From assembly GCF_042686195.1 (NCBI RefSeq), contig NZ_JBHUOQ010000005.1, forward strand, positions 1 to 64,000: a stretch of DNA of 64,000 nt, read 5' to 3'. The notes below the pieces were generated by a model, which saw only the letters and a list, made by a program, of their open reading frames with translations, did no database searches and was not told where the DNA came from. Positions 42,906 through 52,016 of the stretch are shown in pieces; the first letter of the stretch is position 1, and each line of letters begins with the position of its first letter. This DNA comes from Corticicoccus populi. GTDB lineage: Bacteria; Bacillota; Bacilli; Staphylococcales; Salinicoccaceae. Both the position numbers and the translations under genes were made by a program.

Positions 42906-43565
42906 TTAATCAATATCTGTTTTAGTTATATTTTTTGTAACAGTAAAATAACTCCATATAGTTGCGGATACCCCTATCACTATGAGAATAAACGGCATGG
43001 AGTTTAAATAAAACATCCATCCTTCTCCCAAGTTAAGGTTCATCTCTGCTGTGTTCTTTAACGGCCAGAAGTAAAACATCATTGTCACTATGAAAATGAT
43101 TAAATAAACAACTGCCAAGGCACCAGTAACTGTTCTAAACCATTCTCTCCCGTATTGATACAAATAAACACTGCTTAAAATAAAGCTTAGACCTGTAATG
43201 ACTGCGAGGAATGGCATCATATAAAGCTGCTCTGTTGCGAACGCCCATGTCGTAAACAATACGCACACAGATACAATTATCATCAGGTGATATAAATAAT
43301 CCGCCCTTATCAAATCTTTCTTTTCTACAGGCATTGTGAAATACAAACGGTATACCTCGTTCTGCTTGTACAAACGGTGATACTCGAGCTGCGAAGTTAA
43401 TACGAGTGATACGGAAAGCAGCGTGAGCAGGTTCGGCAATTCTTTGGCTAACATGTCCCCTACTGCAATGTAAATTATATTGACCAGTAATGACACCCCT
43501 GCGAATATCCATATTCCTTTCGTTACTTTTACATTCAGTTTAATTTGATTAATCATTTCATCCAC
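42906..43565 (-). CDS. pmtB: PmtB-like ABC-2 permease
   Basis: A 219-residue permease with six helices; RLYFTMPVEKKDLIRADYLY is the cytoplasmic loop common to this group. It overlaps the preceding ATPase gene by eight bases. Confidence 0.75.
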   Translation of the reverse strand: MDEMINQIKLNVKVTKGIWIFAGVSLLVNIIYIAVGDMLAKELPNLLTLLSVSLVLTSQLEYHRLYKQNEVYRLYFTMPVEKKDLIRADYLYHLMIIVSVCVLFTTWAFATEQLYMMPFLAVITGLSFILSSVYLYQYGREWFRTVTGALAVVYLIIFIVTMMFYFWPLKNTAEMNLNLGEGWMFYLNSMPFILIVIGVSATIWSYFTVTKNITKTDID

Positions 43566-44427
43566 CTCTTTTTTGATGTTTGATATAATACATCACTTCA
43601 TCAATGGTTACCGGTTCAATCAACACCTTGCTGCCGAAGAGCTCTTCCAGTATACGGCTTTCTTTCGTCATGGCTTGAAAACCGAGCGACGACGTTTTTA
43701 CACCAATCAGCAGTTCCTTAATCTCATCATCAAGCACCTCAAACGGTCCCTTTACTTTTTTATATGTTTCCGTCAGTGTTTCCAGTTCCATGTTGAATAA
43801 AATTTCCCCGTCATCAATCATTACGATATAATCCGCGATGTGTTCCAAGTCGGAGGTGATGTGTGTACTGAATAATATCGTCATTTCTTCATCCATCATT
43901 AATTCCTGCAGCAGCTCCAGAAACTCAATACGGAATGTCGGATCAAGATTCGACGTTGGTTCATCCAGAATAAGAAGTTCCGCTTCATGACTGAGGGCTG
44001 CGGCGATAGACAGTTTGACTTTCTCTCCTGTGGAAAGACGCGCGATTTTGCTGCTGGTTTCCACACCAAACCGTTTCAAATACTGATAAAATTGATCTGA
44101 GTTCCAGTTTTTATAAAACATCTTCAATGTTTTTTCAAGCGACACCGCCGTTTCTTTTTGCGGAAAGTTATCCTCTGAAAATACAATTCCGATCCTGTTC
44201 AAAAGTTCCACGCGGTTGCTTTCAATATCTTCAAAGCCGAGTAATTCAATTGTTCCGCTGTCCTCTTTTTTCAGACCGATTAGATGGTTAATCAATGTCG
44301 TTTTTCCAGATCCGTTCTCGCCGATAAAACCTGTGATATACCCTTTAGGTATTTTCAAATTAATGTCTTTTAGTTTAAAGTTTCTCATTTTTTTATTGAG
44401 CTGCTTTAATTCAATCGCATTCATCAT
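43558..44427 (-). CDS. pmtA: PmtA-like ABC ATPase
   Basis: A 289-residue ATPase with Walker A GENGSGKT, signature LSTGEKVKLSIAAAL, Walker B LLILDEPTSNLDP and switch STHITSD. Its ATG overlaps the regulator stop codon (ATGA). GGAGGAAGA precedes it. Confidence 0.82.
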   Translation of the reverse strand: MMNAIELKQLNKKMRNFKLKDINLKIPKGYITGFIGENGSGKTTLINHLIGLKKEDSGTIELLGFEDIESNRVELLNRIGIVFSEDNFPQKETAVSLEKTLKMFYKNWNSDQFYQYLKRFGVETSSKIARLSTGEKVKLSIAAALSHEAELLILDEPTSNLDPTFRIEFLELLQELMMDEEMTILFSTHITSDLEHIADYIVMIDDGEILFNMELETLTETYKKVKGPFEVLDDEIKELLIGVKTSSLGFQAMTKESRILEELFGSKVLIEPVTIDEVMYYIKHQKRGG

Positions 44428-44798
44428 TCTTCCTCCTCTATCATACGGATCATTTCAATGATTTCATCTGTCGATACATTAATCTGCCGGGCGGTTTTCA
44501 TTAATCCCTCAATATTTTTTTCAATATCGAGAAGTATACGCTCTCTTTGTATATCTGCATTCTGTTCACTGACATATGTGCCTTTACCGACGACAGAATA
44601 CACATAACCCTCCTGCTCTAAGTCCTGATAGGCACGTTTTGTTGTAATAATACTGATTTTGAGTTCTTTCGCGAGCCGTCTCATGGACATTAATGAATCC
44701 CCCGGCTTCAGCTCGCCGGTCATAATCAAACGGATAATTTCATTTTTGAGCTGCTCGTATATCGGAATATCAACTGTATTCGAAATTTTAATGTTCAA
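44424..44798 (-). CDS. pmtR: GntR/YtrA-family repressor, PmtR-like
   Basis: A 124-residue repressor. Its winged helix shows IYEQLKNEIIRLIMTGELKP, LMSMRRLAKELKISIITTKR and GYVYSVVGKGTYV, followed by a short C-terminal dimer helix, the YtrA subgroup form. The likely start is a TTG at 44798, eight bases after AGGAGG; the GTG at 44807 lies inside the ribosome site. It leads the transporter operon and sits beside a 30-bp palindrome that overlaps its promoter. PmtR in S. aureus is released by PSMs (family knowledge). Confidence 0.83.
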   Translation of the reverse strand: MNIKISNTVDIPIYEQLKNEIIRLIMTGELKPGDSLMSMRRLAKELKISIITTKRAYQDLEQEGYVYSVVGKGTYVSEQNADIQRERILLDIEKNIEGLMKTARQINVSTDEIIEMIRMIEEEE

Positions 44799-44821
44799 TA
44801 CAACCACCTCCTGTTAATAGT

Positions 44822-44851
44822 GTGTATGTACAGTATATACAATATATACAC
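44822..44851 (-). promoter_or_regulatory. PmtR-type operator
   Basis: A 30-bp inverted repeat: arms GTGTAT and ATACAC, and a central GTATATAC, with three mismatched pairs. It contains the -10 box of the operon promoter. Confidence 0.78.
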
Positions 44852-44860
44852 CCAAGTCAA
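44832..44860 (-). promoter_or_regulatory. pmt operon promoter
   Basis: On the minus strand TTGACT (44855-44860), a 17-base spacer and TATACT (44832-44837). The -10 sits within the operator. Confidence 0.78.
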
Positions 44861-44946
44861 ATGACTGTATACTTTATTCACAACTTTGGAAATTTATAGT
44901 ATTGTAGTATTTGAATATTCTTTAAATTCGAAAAAGGGGTCATCAC

Positions 44947-45777
44947 ATGTTTACGAGGGAATTAATTGAAACAAAACGCGGAACGTTTGAAGTGTTTAAG
45001 CACGGCTCCGGGGCACCGCTTGCATTTACCCACCTGTACAGCGAGTTCAATGAAAACGGTAATATTATGGCACAGCAGTTATCGGAACTTTACACTGTTT
45101 ATATTATCAATCTGAGAGGGACCGGCGCGTCTAATGATGCGGATGCAGATTATACATACAGCATGGATGATGCGGTACATGACATTGATGCATTAAGAGA
45201 AGCACTCGATATTAAACGCTGGGCATTTGGGGGACATTCCACAGGCGGATTTCTCGCATTAAAGTATTCTGTTATGTATCCGGACAGTTTAACTAAAATT
45301 ATCTGCGGCGGTTTATGTGCTTCATACGAATATATGAATCACTCTGAAAGTATTTACTGTAAAGAGAACCCGAATCATCCGCGGGTGATGGAAATTTTTT
45401 CAGAGCTTGGAGAAGACGGTACATCACGGGAGCGGCGGATTGCGCTCGCTAAAGAATGGATTATGATGTCTTTGTATAGAAAAGACGCCTATTACGACAT
45501 GCTTAAACGGAAAGTGAGCGGCCGGACACTGACTAAAAAAATTGATTATTTCACATCTGAACTGAGAGATTACGATATAAGAGAGGAACTGAAGGTATCA
45601 CCGGTGAAGGCGTATATATACTGCGGCAGGCATGATGCACAGTGTCCGCATGAATTCAGTCTGGAGGCGGCGGATTTAATGCCAAACGGCTCATTAACGA
45701 CATTTGAGTTCAGCAACCATAACCCTGATATTGAAGAAGAAGAAAAGTTTATCCAGTTTTTAAAAACTACTATTTAA
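44947..45777 (+). CDS. Alpha/beta hydrolase
   Basis: A 276-residue hydrolase. LAFTHLYSEFNENG is the oxyanion region, GGHSTGGFLALKY holds the nucleophilic Ser, YIYCGRHDAQCPHE the acid and SNHNPDIEEEE the His. The form resembles proline iminopeptidase-like esterases; the substrate is unknown. It starts a rightward series with a GNAT gene 12 bases on. Confidence 0.83.
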   Translation: MFTRELIETKRGTFEVFKHGSGAPLAFTHLYSEFNENGNIMAQQLSELYTVYIINLRGTGASNDADADYTYSMDDAVHDIDALREALDIKRWAFGGHSTGGFLALKYSVMYPDSLTKIICGGLCASYEYMNHSESIYCKENPNHPRVMEIFSELGEDGTSRERRIALAKEWIMMSLYRKDAYYDMLKRKVSGRTLTKKIDYFTSELRDYDIREELKVSPVKAYIYCGRHDAQCPHEFSLEAADLMPNGSLTTFEFSNHNPDIEEEEKFIQFLKTTI

Positions 45778-45789
45778 AAAGAGGGACAC

Positions 45790-46419
45790 ATGATTACAAT
45801 TAATAATTACGAAGAAAAATATGAAGACGAATGGCTCCGGTGCAGACTGCTTTCCTACTTCTACAGTTCCATGTATGAAGATGTCGTAACAGAAAAACCG
45901 CATTTCCCTGACAGAGACACCATTGAACTTGTTGCTTTAAACGACGGACACGTTGTCGGCATAATGGACATGATTCTGGATTCACAACATATCAAAACAT
46001 CATTTCTGAGCCAGGGACCGGGTGCCTTTTTACAGACCATTGCCGTTCATCCGGATTATCAGGGGCAGGGCATCGCCCGACAACTGATGGCTGAAGCATT
46101 TAAAAGACTGGAAGGTACAGACATTGAATTTATAGAATTGTACACACGCGGGGATGCACCCGCAAATTCACTTTACCAGTCACTCGGCTTTAAGCTTCAG
46201 TATGAGTCCTATGATGTCTTCGGGAATCTGAAAAGTCAGGATGATGAAATTACCATCACCGGCATTGAAAACAAGAGACTTAAAGTGGAACATGCAGACG
46301 GCAGTCAGTGCCGCCATTTTGTCAGCCAGTCGGAATTTGAAGTCTTTACTGAAGAAGGCCTTGAATCTATTGATATCGACCGGGTCTATCCTTCAAGAGG
46401 ATACCTCCTCTACTTGTAA
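45790..46419 (+). CDS. GNAT family N-acetyltransferase
   Basis: A 209-residue protein. The acetyl-CoA motif is IAVHPDYQGQGIARQLMAEA; FIELYTRGDAPANSLYQSLG follows. About 55 residues after the GNAT core form an extra C-terminal piece (LKVEHADGSQCRHFVSQSEF). It follows the hydrolase gene by 12 bases. The acceptor is unknown. Confidence 0.84.
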   Translation: MITINNYEEKYEDEWLRCRLLSYFYSSMYEDVVTEKPHFPDRDTIELVALNDGHVVGIMDMILDSQHIKTSFLSQGPGAFLQTIAVHPDYQGQGIARQLMAEAFKRLEGTDIEFIELYTRGDAPANSLYQSLGFKLQYESYDVFGNLKSQDDEITITGIENKRLKVEHADGSQCRHFVSQSEFEVFTEEGLESIDIDRVYPSRGYLLYL

Positions 46420-46455
46420 CAACAATTTTAATGACATATTCACTGGAGGCTCGTG

Positions 46456-46902
46456 ATGAATAAAACTTTAACCCGCTACCTTGATACGACAGAATATATT
46501 TCAAAACTCAGGGAAATCCCTGAAACTGAACTGAACGAACCGATTAAGCCTGATAAATGGTCCATTAAACAGATCGTCTTCCATATGTATTATTGGGACC
46601 GGCTGATTTTAAATGACTGTGTACCAGCTATGTCAGAATCAAAGCTCCCTGCCTTCCCGGACCATGATATGCACAATAAAAAAGGTATGTCACATATCAA
46701 TGATTTTTCGACCGGGGAAGTCCTGGACATTTTTATCGATATGCGCCAAGCAGTTTGTGATGCGCTTTTAGAAATTGATGACGACACCCGCTTCACTATC
46801 GGCAGCGGGAAAAGACGTTTTTCAAGAGACAGTTTCGTGAAAATGTTTATTGAACACGACCGGCACCACCTCGAACAAATAGATGAAAAACTGAACGGCT
46901 AA
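46456..46902 (+). CDS. DinB family protein (YfiT-like)
   Basis: A 148-residue four-helix DinB-fold protein, the fold of bacillithiol and mycothiol transferases. KPDKWSIKQIVFHMYYWDRL contains the first metal His, and a second His pair occurs in IEHDRHHLEQID. It may transfer bacillithiol to a drug, but this is inference. The ATG at 46456 follows GGAGG. Confidence 0.78.
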   Translation: MNKTLTRYLDTTEYISKLREIPETELNEPIKPDKWSIKQIVFHMYYWDRLILNDCVPAMSESKLPAFPDHDMHNKKGMSHINDFSTGEVLDIFIDMRQAVCDALLEIDDDTRFTIGSGKRRFSRDSFVKMFIEHDRHHLEQIDEKLNG

Positions 46903-46941
46903 CGGCTGAAATGAATATTGATTTTAACAAAGGAGAAAACT

Positions 46942-47856
46942 ATGGATATTAACGCTCTGCTTCATGAACTTCCCTTACAAAACATTACCGATATTTCTCC
47001 TTTTAATAAAGGCTGGTCTACAGATGAAAAGTTTATCATCACTGATGCTTCCAGCCACAAGTACCTGCTTAGAACAGGAGAGAGTCATAAACTAAAATCA
47101 TTTAAGACACATTTCAACCTATTAAAATACTGCCGAGAAAAAAACATACCAACCCACTCCGTCATTGATATCGGTCAATATGACGGCGGGCGGTATGTCT
47201 ATCTTTTAATGGACTGGATTGAAGCGGAAGACCTGGAGACAAGAATAGAGCATCTGAGTGATAATGAACAGTACCGGCTCGGATATACTGCCGGACAGCT
47301 GCTTCAAAAAATTCACCAATATCCGCATATGGACGCACTTCGGGTAACATGGGATGTCCGCTTCAATAAAAAACTGGATAATAAAATAAAAATGTATCAG
47401 AACTCCTCCGATAAATACGCGCACGGGGAAATTCTTTTCGAAAATATTCAGCAGTACCGCCACCTGTTAAAAGACAGCAGCACCGTTCAGCATCACGGTG
47501 ATTTCCATATCGGTAATATGCTGATAGATGAAAATCATCAACTGTACATCATTGATTTTGACCGTCATGATACCGGCGAGCCGTTTGAAGAGTTTAATCG
47601 GATTGTCTGGTGCAGTGACAGAAGTCCTTTATTCGCAAGCGGCCGGATTAACGGCTACTTTAATGATAATGTGCCGGAGCGTTTTTGGAAGCTGCTCATT
47701 TTGTATATTTCAAGCAACACCTTATCTTCACTGCCCTGGGCGCGACAGTACGGGGAGGCACAGATGGATATTATGAGAGACCAGTACAGCAGTCTTCTCT
47801 ATCATTATGATGATTTCAGGAGAGTGATTCCGAAGTGGTACAGCCCTCCGAGATAA
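46942..47856 (+). CDS. Aminoglycoside phosphotransferase (APH) family protein
   Basis: A 304-residue small-molecule kinase of the APH fold. The catalytic loop HHGDFHIGNMLID and the metal Asp in YIIDFDRHD are intact, with HKYLLRT as the ATP Lys region. It has the wide relation of homoserine, choline and antibiotic kinases, so the substrate is open. The ATG at 46942 follows AAAGGAG. The last 41 bases overlap the convergent patatin gene. Confidence 0.84.
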   Translation: MDINALLHELPLQNITDISPFNKGWSTDEKFIITDASSHKYLLRTGESHKLKSFKTHFNLLKYCREKNIPTHSVIDIGQYDGGRYVYLLMDWIEAEDLETRIEHLSDNEQYRLGYTAGQLLQKIHQYPHMDALRVTWDVRFNKKLDNKIKMYQNSSDKYAHGEILFENIQQYRHLLKDSSTVQHHGDFHIGNMLIDENHQLYIIDFDRHDTGEPFEEFNRIVWCSDRSPLFASGRINGYFNDNVPERFWKLLILYISSNTLSSLPWARQYGEAQMDIMRDQYSSLLYHYDDFRRVIPKWYSPPR

Positions 47857-48691
47857 ACGCTTTTAAACTGTCTCCCTGCCGCTTCGCATCTTCATAACCA
47901 AGCATGTACAGTGTTTCAAGCTTATTTTTATCTTTCTCAGTCCGGCTGACCTTTAAATCTCTGCTCGGCGTAAACACAAATGCTTTCCCTGCTTCTTCCT
48001 GTTTAAAAATAAAATGCAAATCCTCATTATAATGTTTATACCTTGTCTTTAACCGTGCATCCACTTCAGGATGCTTTTTATAACGCATCACTTTCGACAT
48101 TCTGCTCGGAGATTTTCTATACTCCCTCGGCTGGGTCAATACAATGATATTCATATCATTGCCGTCTTCAATCGATTTTCTGATTGGAAGCGGGTCGGCA
48201 ATACCGCCGTCAAGAAGCTGTCTTCCATTATGCTCAACCGCATGCGCAACAAACGGCAGTGAGCTGGTCGCCCGGAGCAGTTTCCCGACCAATTTTTCAT
48301 CATAATCTGTTTTGCTGAAATAAACAGGACGCCCTGTCTCACAATCTGTTGCACCGATCACAAACTCCTCTTTTCCGTCAATCAATGAAGAGGTATCAAA
48401 CGGTACCAGTTTGTTTGGAATTTCATCGAAGATAAAATCCATGCCGAACAGTTCCCTGTTCTTTATATAATTTGAATAAGATAAATACCGTTTATCATGG
48501 AGAAAATCCAGGTTGACTGTCTTGTTTCTTCCAGGCTGCCGTGATAAATATGATGCACCCATACATGCACCTGCCGACACACCAATCACATATGGAATAT
48601 AAATATCATTCTCCATCAGGTATTCAAGTACACCGGCTGTATAAATTCCACGAAGGCCGCCGCCCTCAAGTACCAATCCAATATCTTTCAT
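47816..48691 (-). CDS. Patatin-like phospholipase
   Basis: A 291-residue lipase-like protein with LVLEGGGLRGIYTAG (oxyanion loop), nucleophile S39 in GVSAG and Asp161 in LLDGGIADPLP, the complete Ser-Asp dyad. The layout is that of the RssA/YjjU bacterial family. Its substrate is likely a membrane lipid. It overlaps the convergent APH gene at the 3' end. Confidence 0.87.
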   Translation of the reverse strand: MKDIGLVLEGGGLRGIYTAGVLEYLMENDIYIPYVIGVSAGACMGASYLSRQPGRNKTVNLDFLHDKRYLSYSNYIKNRELFGMDFIFDEIPNKLVPFDTSSLIDGKEEFVIGATDCETGRPVYFSKTDYDEKLVGKLLRATSSLPFVAHAVEHNGRQLLDGGIADPLPIRKSIEDGNDMNIIVLTQPREYRKSPSRMSKVMRYKKHPEVDARLKTRYKHYNEDLHFIFKQEEAGKAFVFTPSRDLKVSRTEKDKNKLETLYMLGYEDAKRQGDSLKAFISEGCTTSESLS

Positions 48692-48709
48692 GCTGTAAAA
48701 CTCCTTGTA

Positions 48710-49456
48710 TTATATTTCTTTTTTATGGTTTATATCTTGTCTGAACTGTGATGCTTCCTCTAGATATTCTGCAGGAAGATATCTTTTATTATGATTATAC
48801 AGACACTCCACCACTTTCAAAAACTCATTATACGCCTTTGAACGCTTTAATACATGCTTCAAAACCTCTGCCTTTGACACCAGACGGCCTGTGTTTAGAA
48901 AATAATCGAATCTGCAGAGATTCATTACAGTGTCCACTGAAGTCACTGCGGCATCATATTGATCATACTCAATACTTTTCATAAAATCATTTTCGGATAC
49001 TTCCGGAAACACTTCATATACAGGCGGCCCTTCAACCACAATATGATTTTGATGAAGGTTAAAGATATGACTGCTTAAATCCTCATCCTTCAATAATTTC
49101 GGATTTAAATTCTCCCAGCCGTCAGACATCACAGACTCGTACCAGTATGGTGAATAGTGAAATTCATAAGGTAATGGGTAATCAGCCGTTTCAAGTATTT
49201 CTTTATTTAAAATAGAAATTTCAAGTCCTTTTTCAGTACCCTCACTCTCCAATTCTTTAAACAGCTGTAAAAGGCTGATTTTTTCACTGCTGTTCAAACC
49301 ACCGCTCATCATCACGAGAACATCCACATCCGAGCGGTCCCACTTAAAGGTACCTTCTGCAACAGAGCCGTGAATATAAACACCAATATACCTGTCTTTT
49401 AAAACCTGTTTCACTGCATCATTAATCCGCTCAATATAACTATTCAGTCTATCCAT
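48710..49456 (-). CDS. Aminoglycoside nucleotidyltransferase-like protein, ANT(9)/AadA architecture
   Basis: A 248-residue protein. The nucleotidyltransferase motif GS-x11-DxD is G30-S31 to D43-x-D45 (VYIHGSVAEGTFKWDRSDVD). The general-base Glu of AadA enzymes corresponds to E79 in LEISIL. The C-terminal helical domain holds CRFDYFLNTGRLVSKAEVL, close to the ARxxxTGxxxSK motif. Spectinomycin or streptomycin adenylylation is a testable idea; some homologues have no such activity. It overlaps the upstream kinase-like gene by eight bases. Confidence 0.8.
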   Translation of the reverse strand: MDRLNSYIERINDAVKQVLKDRYIGVYIHGSVAEGTFKWDRSDVDVLVMMSGGLNSSEKISLLQLFKELESEGTEKGLEISILNKEILETADYPLPYEFHYSPYWYESVMSDGWENLNPKLLKDEDLSSHIFNLHQNHIVVEGPPVYEVFPEVSENDFMKSIEYDQYDAAVTSVDTVMNLCRFDYFLNTGRLVSKAEVLKHVLKRSKAYNEFLKVVECLYNHNKRYLPAEYLEEASQFRQDINHKKEI

Positions 49457-50042
49457 TCAACCTCTCCTCACACTCCGCACAAATCCGCCCTGTGTCTGTA
49501 CCGTATACCCTGATTTCCTTCTCTCTGAGACATTCTGTACATGTTGTGAATTCCACTTGAGGCAGCACACCGGATTCTGCCAGTGGTCTCCAGTCAGAGT
49601 TGTATAATTCCTTTGTCATCCCGTAATCAATGAAGACCACCTTATTATCCTGATTTAACCCATAATTATCGCTCTCTTTAATATCAAAAATATCAAATGT
49701 CTCATCCAATATTTGTACTGCTTCATCATAATGTTCAGGCAGCAGATCCCTGTGTGTTCTGTTGTTCAACTCATAGGACTGTCCTTCAATCAATTCCAGG
49801 TTCGGATAATATTTTTGTATACTCATCGTCTCATCAGTGTAGTATACTTCCGCAAAATACTCATGCCACCCTCTCCCCTTCATATACTGATAGATATCCC
49901 TCTCATTTTCAGACTGCCTTCGGCCAAGTGGATGAAGATGGATTTTCACCGCCATATCATCAACTTTATATGCTTTTCTTGTCGATCCTCTGCCGATAAA
50001 GTTTTCTTTGGTGCAGTGTTTTAAATAATATTCTGTATCCAT
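49449..50042 (-). CDS. Mini protein-kinase-like protein with C-terminal zinc ribbon
   Basis: A 197-residue protein. Residues 14-140 look like a reduced kinase fold: FIGRGSTRKAYKVDDMAVKI gives a glycine loop and K33; DNYGLNQDNKVVFIDYG gives catalytic-loop and metal-Asp positions (N130, D139). An HRD motif is not evident. Residues 168-191 have two Cys pairs, CTEC and CAEC, a zinc ribbon. It is translationally coupled to the ANT-like gene. I do not recognise this combination. Confidence 0.65.
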   Translation of the reverse strand: MDTEYYLKHCTKENFIGRGSTRKAYKVDDMAVKIHLHPLGRRQSENERDIYQYMKGRGWHEYFAEVYYTDETMSIQKYYPNLELIEGQSYELNNRTHRDLLPEHYDEAVQILDETFDIFDIKESDNYGLNQDNKVVFIDYGMTKELYNSDWRPLAESGVLPQVEFTTCTECLREKEIRVYGTDTGRICAECEERLNG

Positions 50043-50146
50043 ATTTTCATTCCTTATTTATTATATTTATCTGAATATTATATACTTCAATAAAATAACT
50101 TATGATACAATTATAACCAACATTACACTCTCAGGGGGATTCCATT

Positions 50147-50671
50147 ATGAAAATCCGGACAGCAGTGCTGAACGATGCATCAGGAATCGGCCGGGTACAT
50201 GTCGACAGCTGGAGAACTACATATCAAACAATCGTACCCGATGATATTTTAAACAACTTAAAATATGAAGATAAAACGAGACAATGGCAGAACAATATCG
50301 AAGATTCCGGTCAATTTATCATTGTTGCGGAAGCAGACGGGGAAATTGTCGGATATGCCGCAGCTGAAGCACGCCTTATAAATAAAAATACATACTCCCA
50401 TCATCTTACTTCAATATATACGTTAAAAGAGTATCAGGGAAAAGGTCTCGGCAGGCAGCTGCTTCATGAAATATTCCGGCATTTTAAAAAGAACGGTGCC
50501 GCCTCAGTGTATGTTGAAGTATTAAAAGATAATAAAACAAAATACTTTTATGAAAAATACGGTGCCGTCCATGTTCGTGATTTTGATTTGAACCTCGGCA
50601 GTAAAACACTCAAAGAATCATTGTACGTGTTTAATTCTGTCAGCGGCACACTGGATTTACTAACACATTAA
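50147..50671 (+). CDS. GNAT family N-acetyltransferase
   Basis: A 174-residue acetyltransferase: IGRVHVDSWRTTYQTIVPDD at the start, acetyl-CoA loop IYTLKEYQGKGLGRQLLHEI, and FYEKYGAVHVRDF later. The N-terminal motif is typical of a large Firmicute group. GGGGG precedes the ATG. The isochorismatase-like gene follows after 14 bases. Confidence 0.86.
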   Translation: MKIRTAVLNDASGIGRVHVDSWRTTYQTIVPDDILNNLKYEDKTRQWQNNIEDSGQFIIVAEADGEIVGYAAAEARLINKNTYSHHLTSIYTLKEYQGKGLGRQLLHEIFRHFKKNGAASVYVEVLKDNKTKYFYEKYGAVHVRDFDLNLGSKTLKESLYVFNSVSGTLDLLTH

Positions 50672-50685
50672 ATGGAGGAATACAT

Positions 50686-51204
50686 ATGAAAGCATTACTC
50701 GTTATTGATGTTCAAAAAGGATTTACAAAAGGATATGAATCACTGGTCAATGAAACCGCAAAACTCGCAGAGCACTTCAGCAGCGAACACGGAAAAGTAA
50801 TTGCCTTTCAGCATATTGATTCCACTGAATCGAGCCCCATTGAAGCCGGTACTGAGGGGTCTGAAATACACGAATCTATTACTGCGTCTGCAGATGTGAT
50901 TATTAAAAAGAAATATCCAATTTCTTTTAAAGAAACAGAATTACAGGCGTATCTTGATGAACATAATATTTCAAAACTCTATATTACAGGCTTTAATATG
51001 GAATTCTGTATCCTCTTCACATCCATTGCTGCTGCAGACAGAGGATACGATGTGACTGTCATCGAAGATTTATGCGGTTCGGTAAATACCGATGATACAT
51101 ATGAAATGCCGGGTCTCGATATTACTGACTTCCTTGGCACTGTGATTGACTGGTCAGGTGTCATTAAAAATGAATATCTGGAAGAGACCGGATTTAATTT
51201 ATGA
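50686..51204 (+). CDS. Isochorismatase-family cysteine hydrolase
   Basis: A 172-residue hydrolase with the catalytic set D8 (LLVIDVQKGF), Lys in IIKKKYPISF and C108 in TGFNMEFCIL, so a nicotinamidase/isochorismatase-type Cys enzyme. The substrate is unknown. It overlaps the following APH-like gene by four bases. Confidence 0.86.
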   Translation: MKALLVIDVQKGFTKGYESLVNETAKLAEHFSSEHGKVIAFQHIDSTESSPIEAGTEGSEIHESITASADVIIKKKYPISFKETELQAYLDEHNISKLYITGFNMEFCILFTSIAAADRGYDVTVIEDLCGSVNTDDTYEMPGLDITDFLGTVIDWSGVIKNEYLEETGFNL

Positions 51205-51989
51205 TTGAACGTCTGATTAAAGAACATTTTGACTTACATTGTACTGAAGTTGAAGCTTTAAATACCGGAACCACCTCGAATGTTTATAAAATAACTGCGT
51301 CTAAAAAGGAATTCGTTCTTAAATCTAATATATCAAAGTCTCTTGCTGAAGCTGAGTTTATATGTCTCAAAATATTATCACAAGAAGGGTTGGCACCTGA
51401 ACCGTTAAAAACGGCTGCCGGAGAAATGATTATCCAAATTGAAAATGATTTTTACTTCTTAATGAATTATCTTGAGTCGATTCCATCAATTAAAAATGAC
51501 ATTGATTTTGAACTTCTCGGCAGCACTGTACGGCAAATGCATCAAATTTTAAAGCAATTGGATATCCCCCGCCGGGACGACCGGTTTAATGAACAGGAAA
51601 TGGCCGGTCAGATAGAAAATAATGCACTCAGACAGGAAATAAATGAATATTTAAGCCGGAATACTTATTTTAAAGAAAGCAGTCGTTCTCTGATACATGG
51701 AGATCTCGGCAGCTGGAACATTCTTTATTCACCCCACGGTATAAAGTTCATTGATTTTGCGGATGTCCGTCCGGGCAGTCCTTATTTTGACTTAGCTGCA
51801 ATCATCGAATCTTTCAATCTTAATCATGCTGAGACAGAATCATTGATGAAGGGGTATGACAGAAATGCTTCTTATCAACTGATGCTTAACACTGCCCATA
51901 AGAAATGGCGGATACGCGGCATTCTATTTATGGCTTCGAATCAACTTCTAAGTAATGAACAGCTCCTGAAAATGGTAAAATCATTATAG
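51201..51989 (+). CDS. APH-family phosphotransferase
   Basis: A 262-residue kinase. FVLKSNI holds the ATP lysine, LIHGDLGSWNILYS the catalytic loop, and FIDFADVRPG the metal Asp. A second APH-like gene within 5 kb of 46942-47856, and different from it. It is translationally coupled (ATGA) to the isochorismatase-like gene. Confidence 0.83.
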   Translation: MIERLIKEHFDLHCTEVEALNTGTTSNVYKITASKKEFVLKSNISKSLAEAEFICLKILSQEGLAPEPLKTAAGEMIIQIENDFYFLMNYLESIPSIKNDIDFELLGSTVRQMHQILKQLDIPRRDDRFNEQEMAGQIENNALRQEINEYLSRNTYFKESSRSLIHGDLGSWNILYSPHGIKFIDFADVRPGSPYFDLAAIIESFNLNHAETESLMKGYDRNASYQLMLNTAHKKWRIRGILFMASNQLLSNEQLLKMVKSL

Positions 51990-52016
51990 AGGTTTAAACG
52001 AAAAGGGGACGATACA

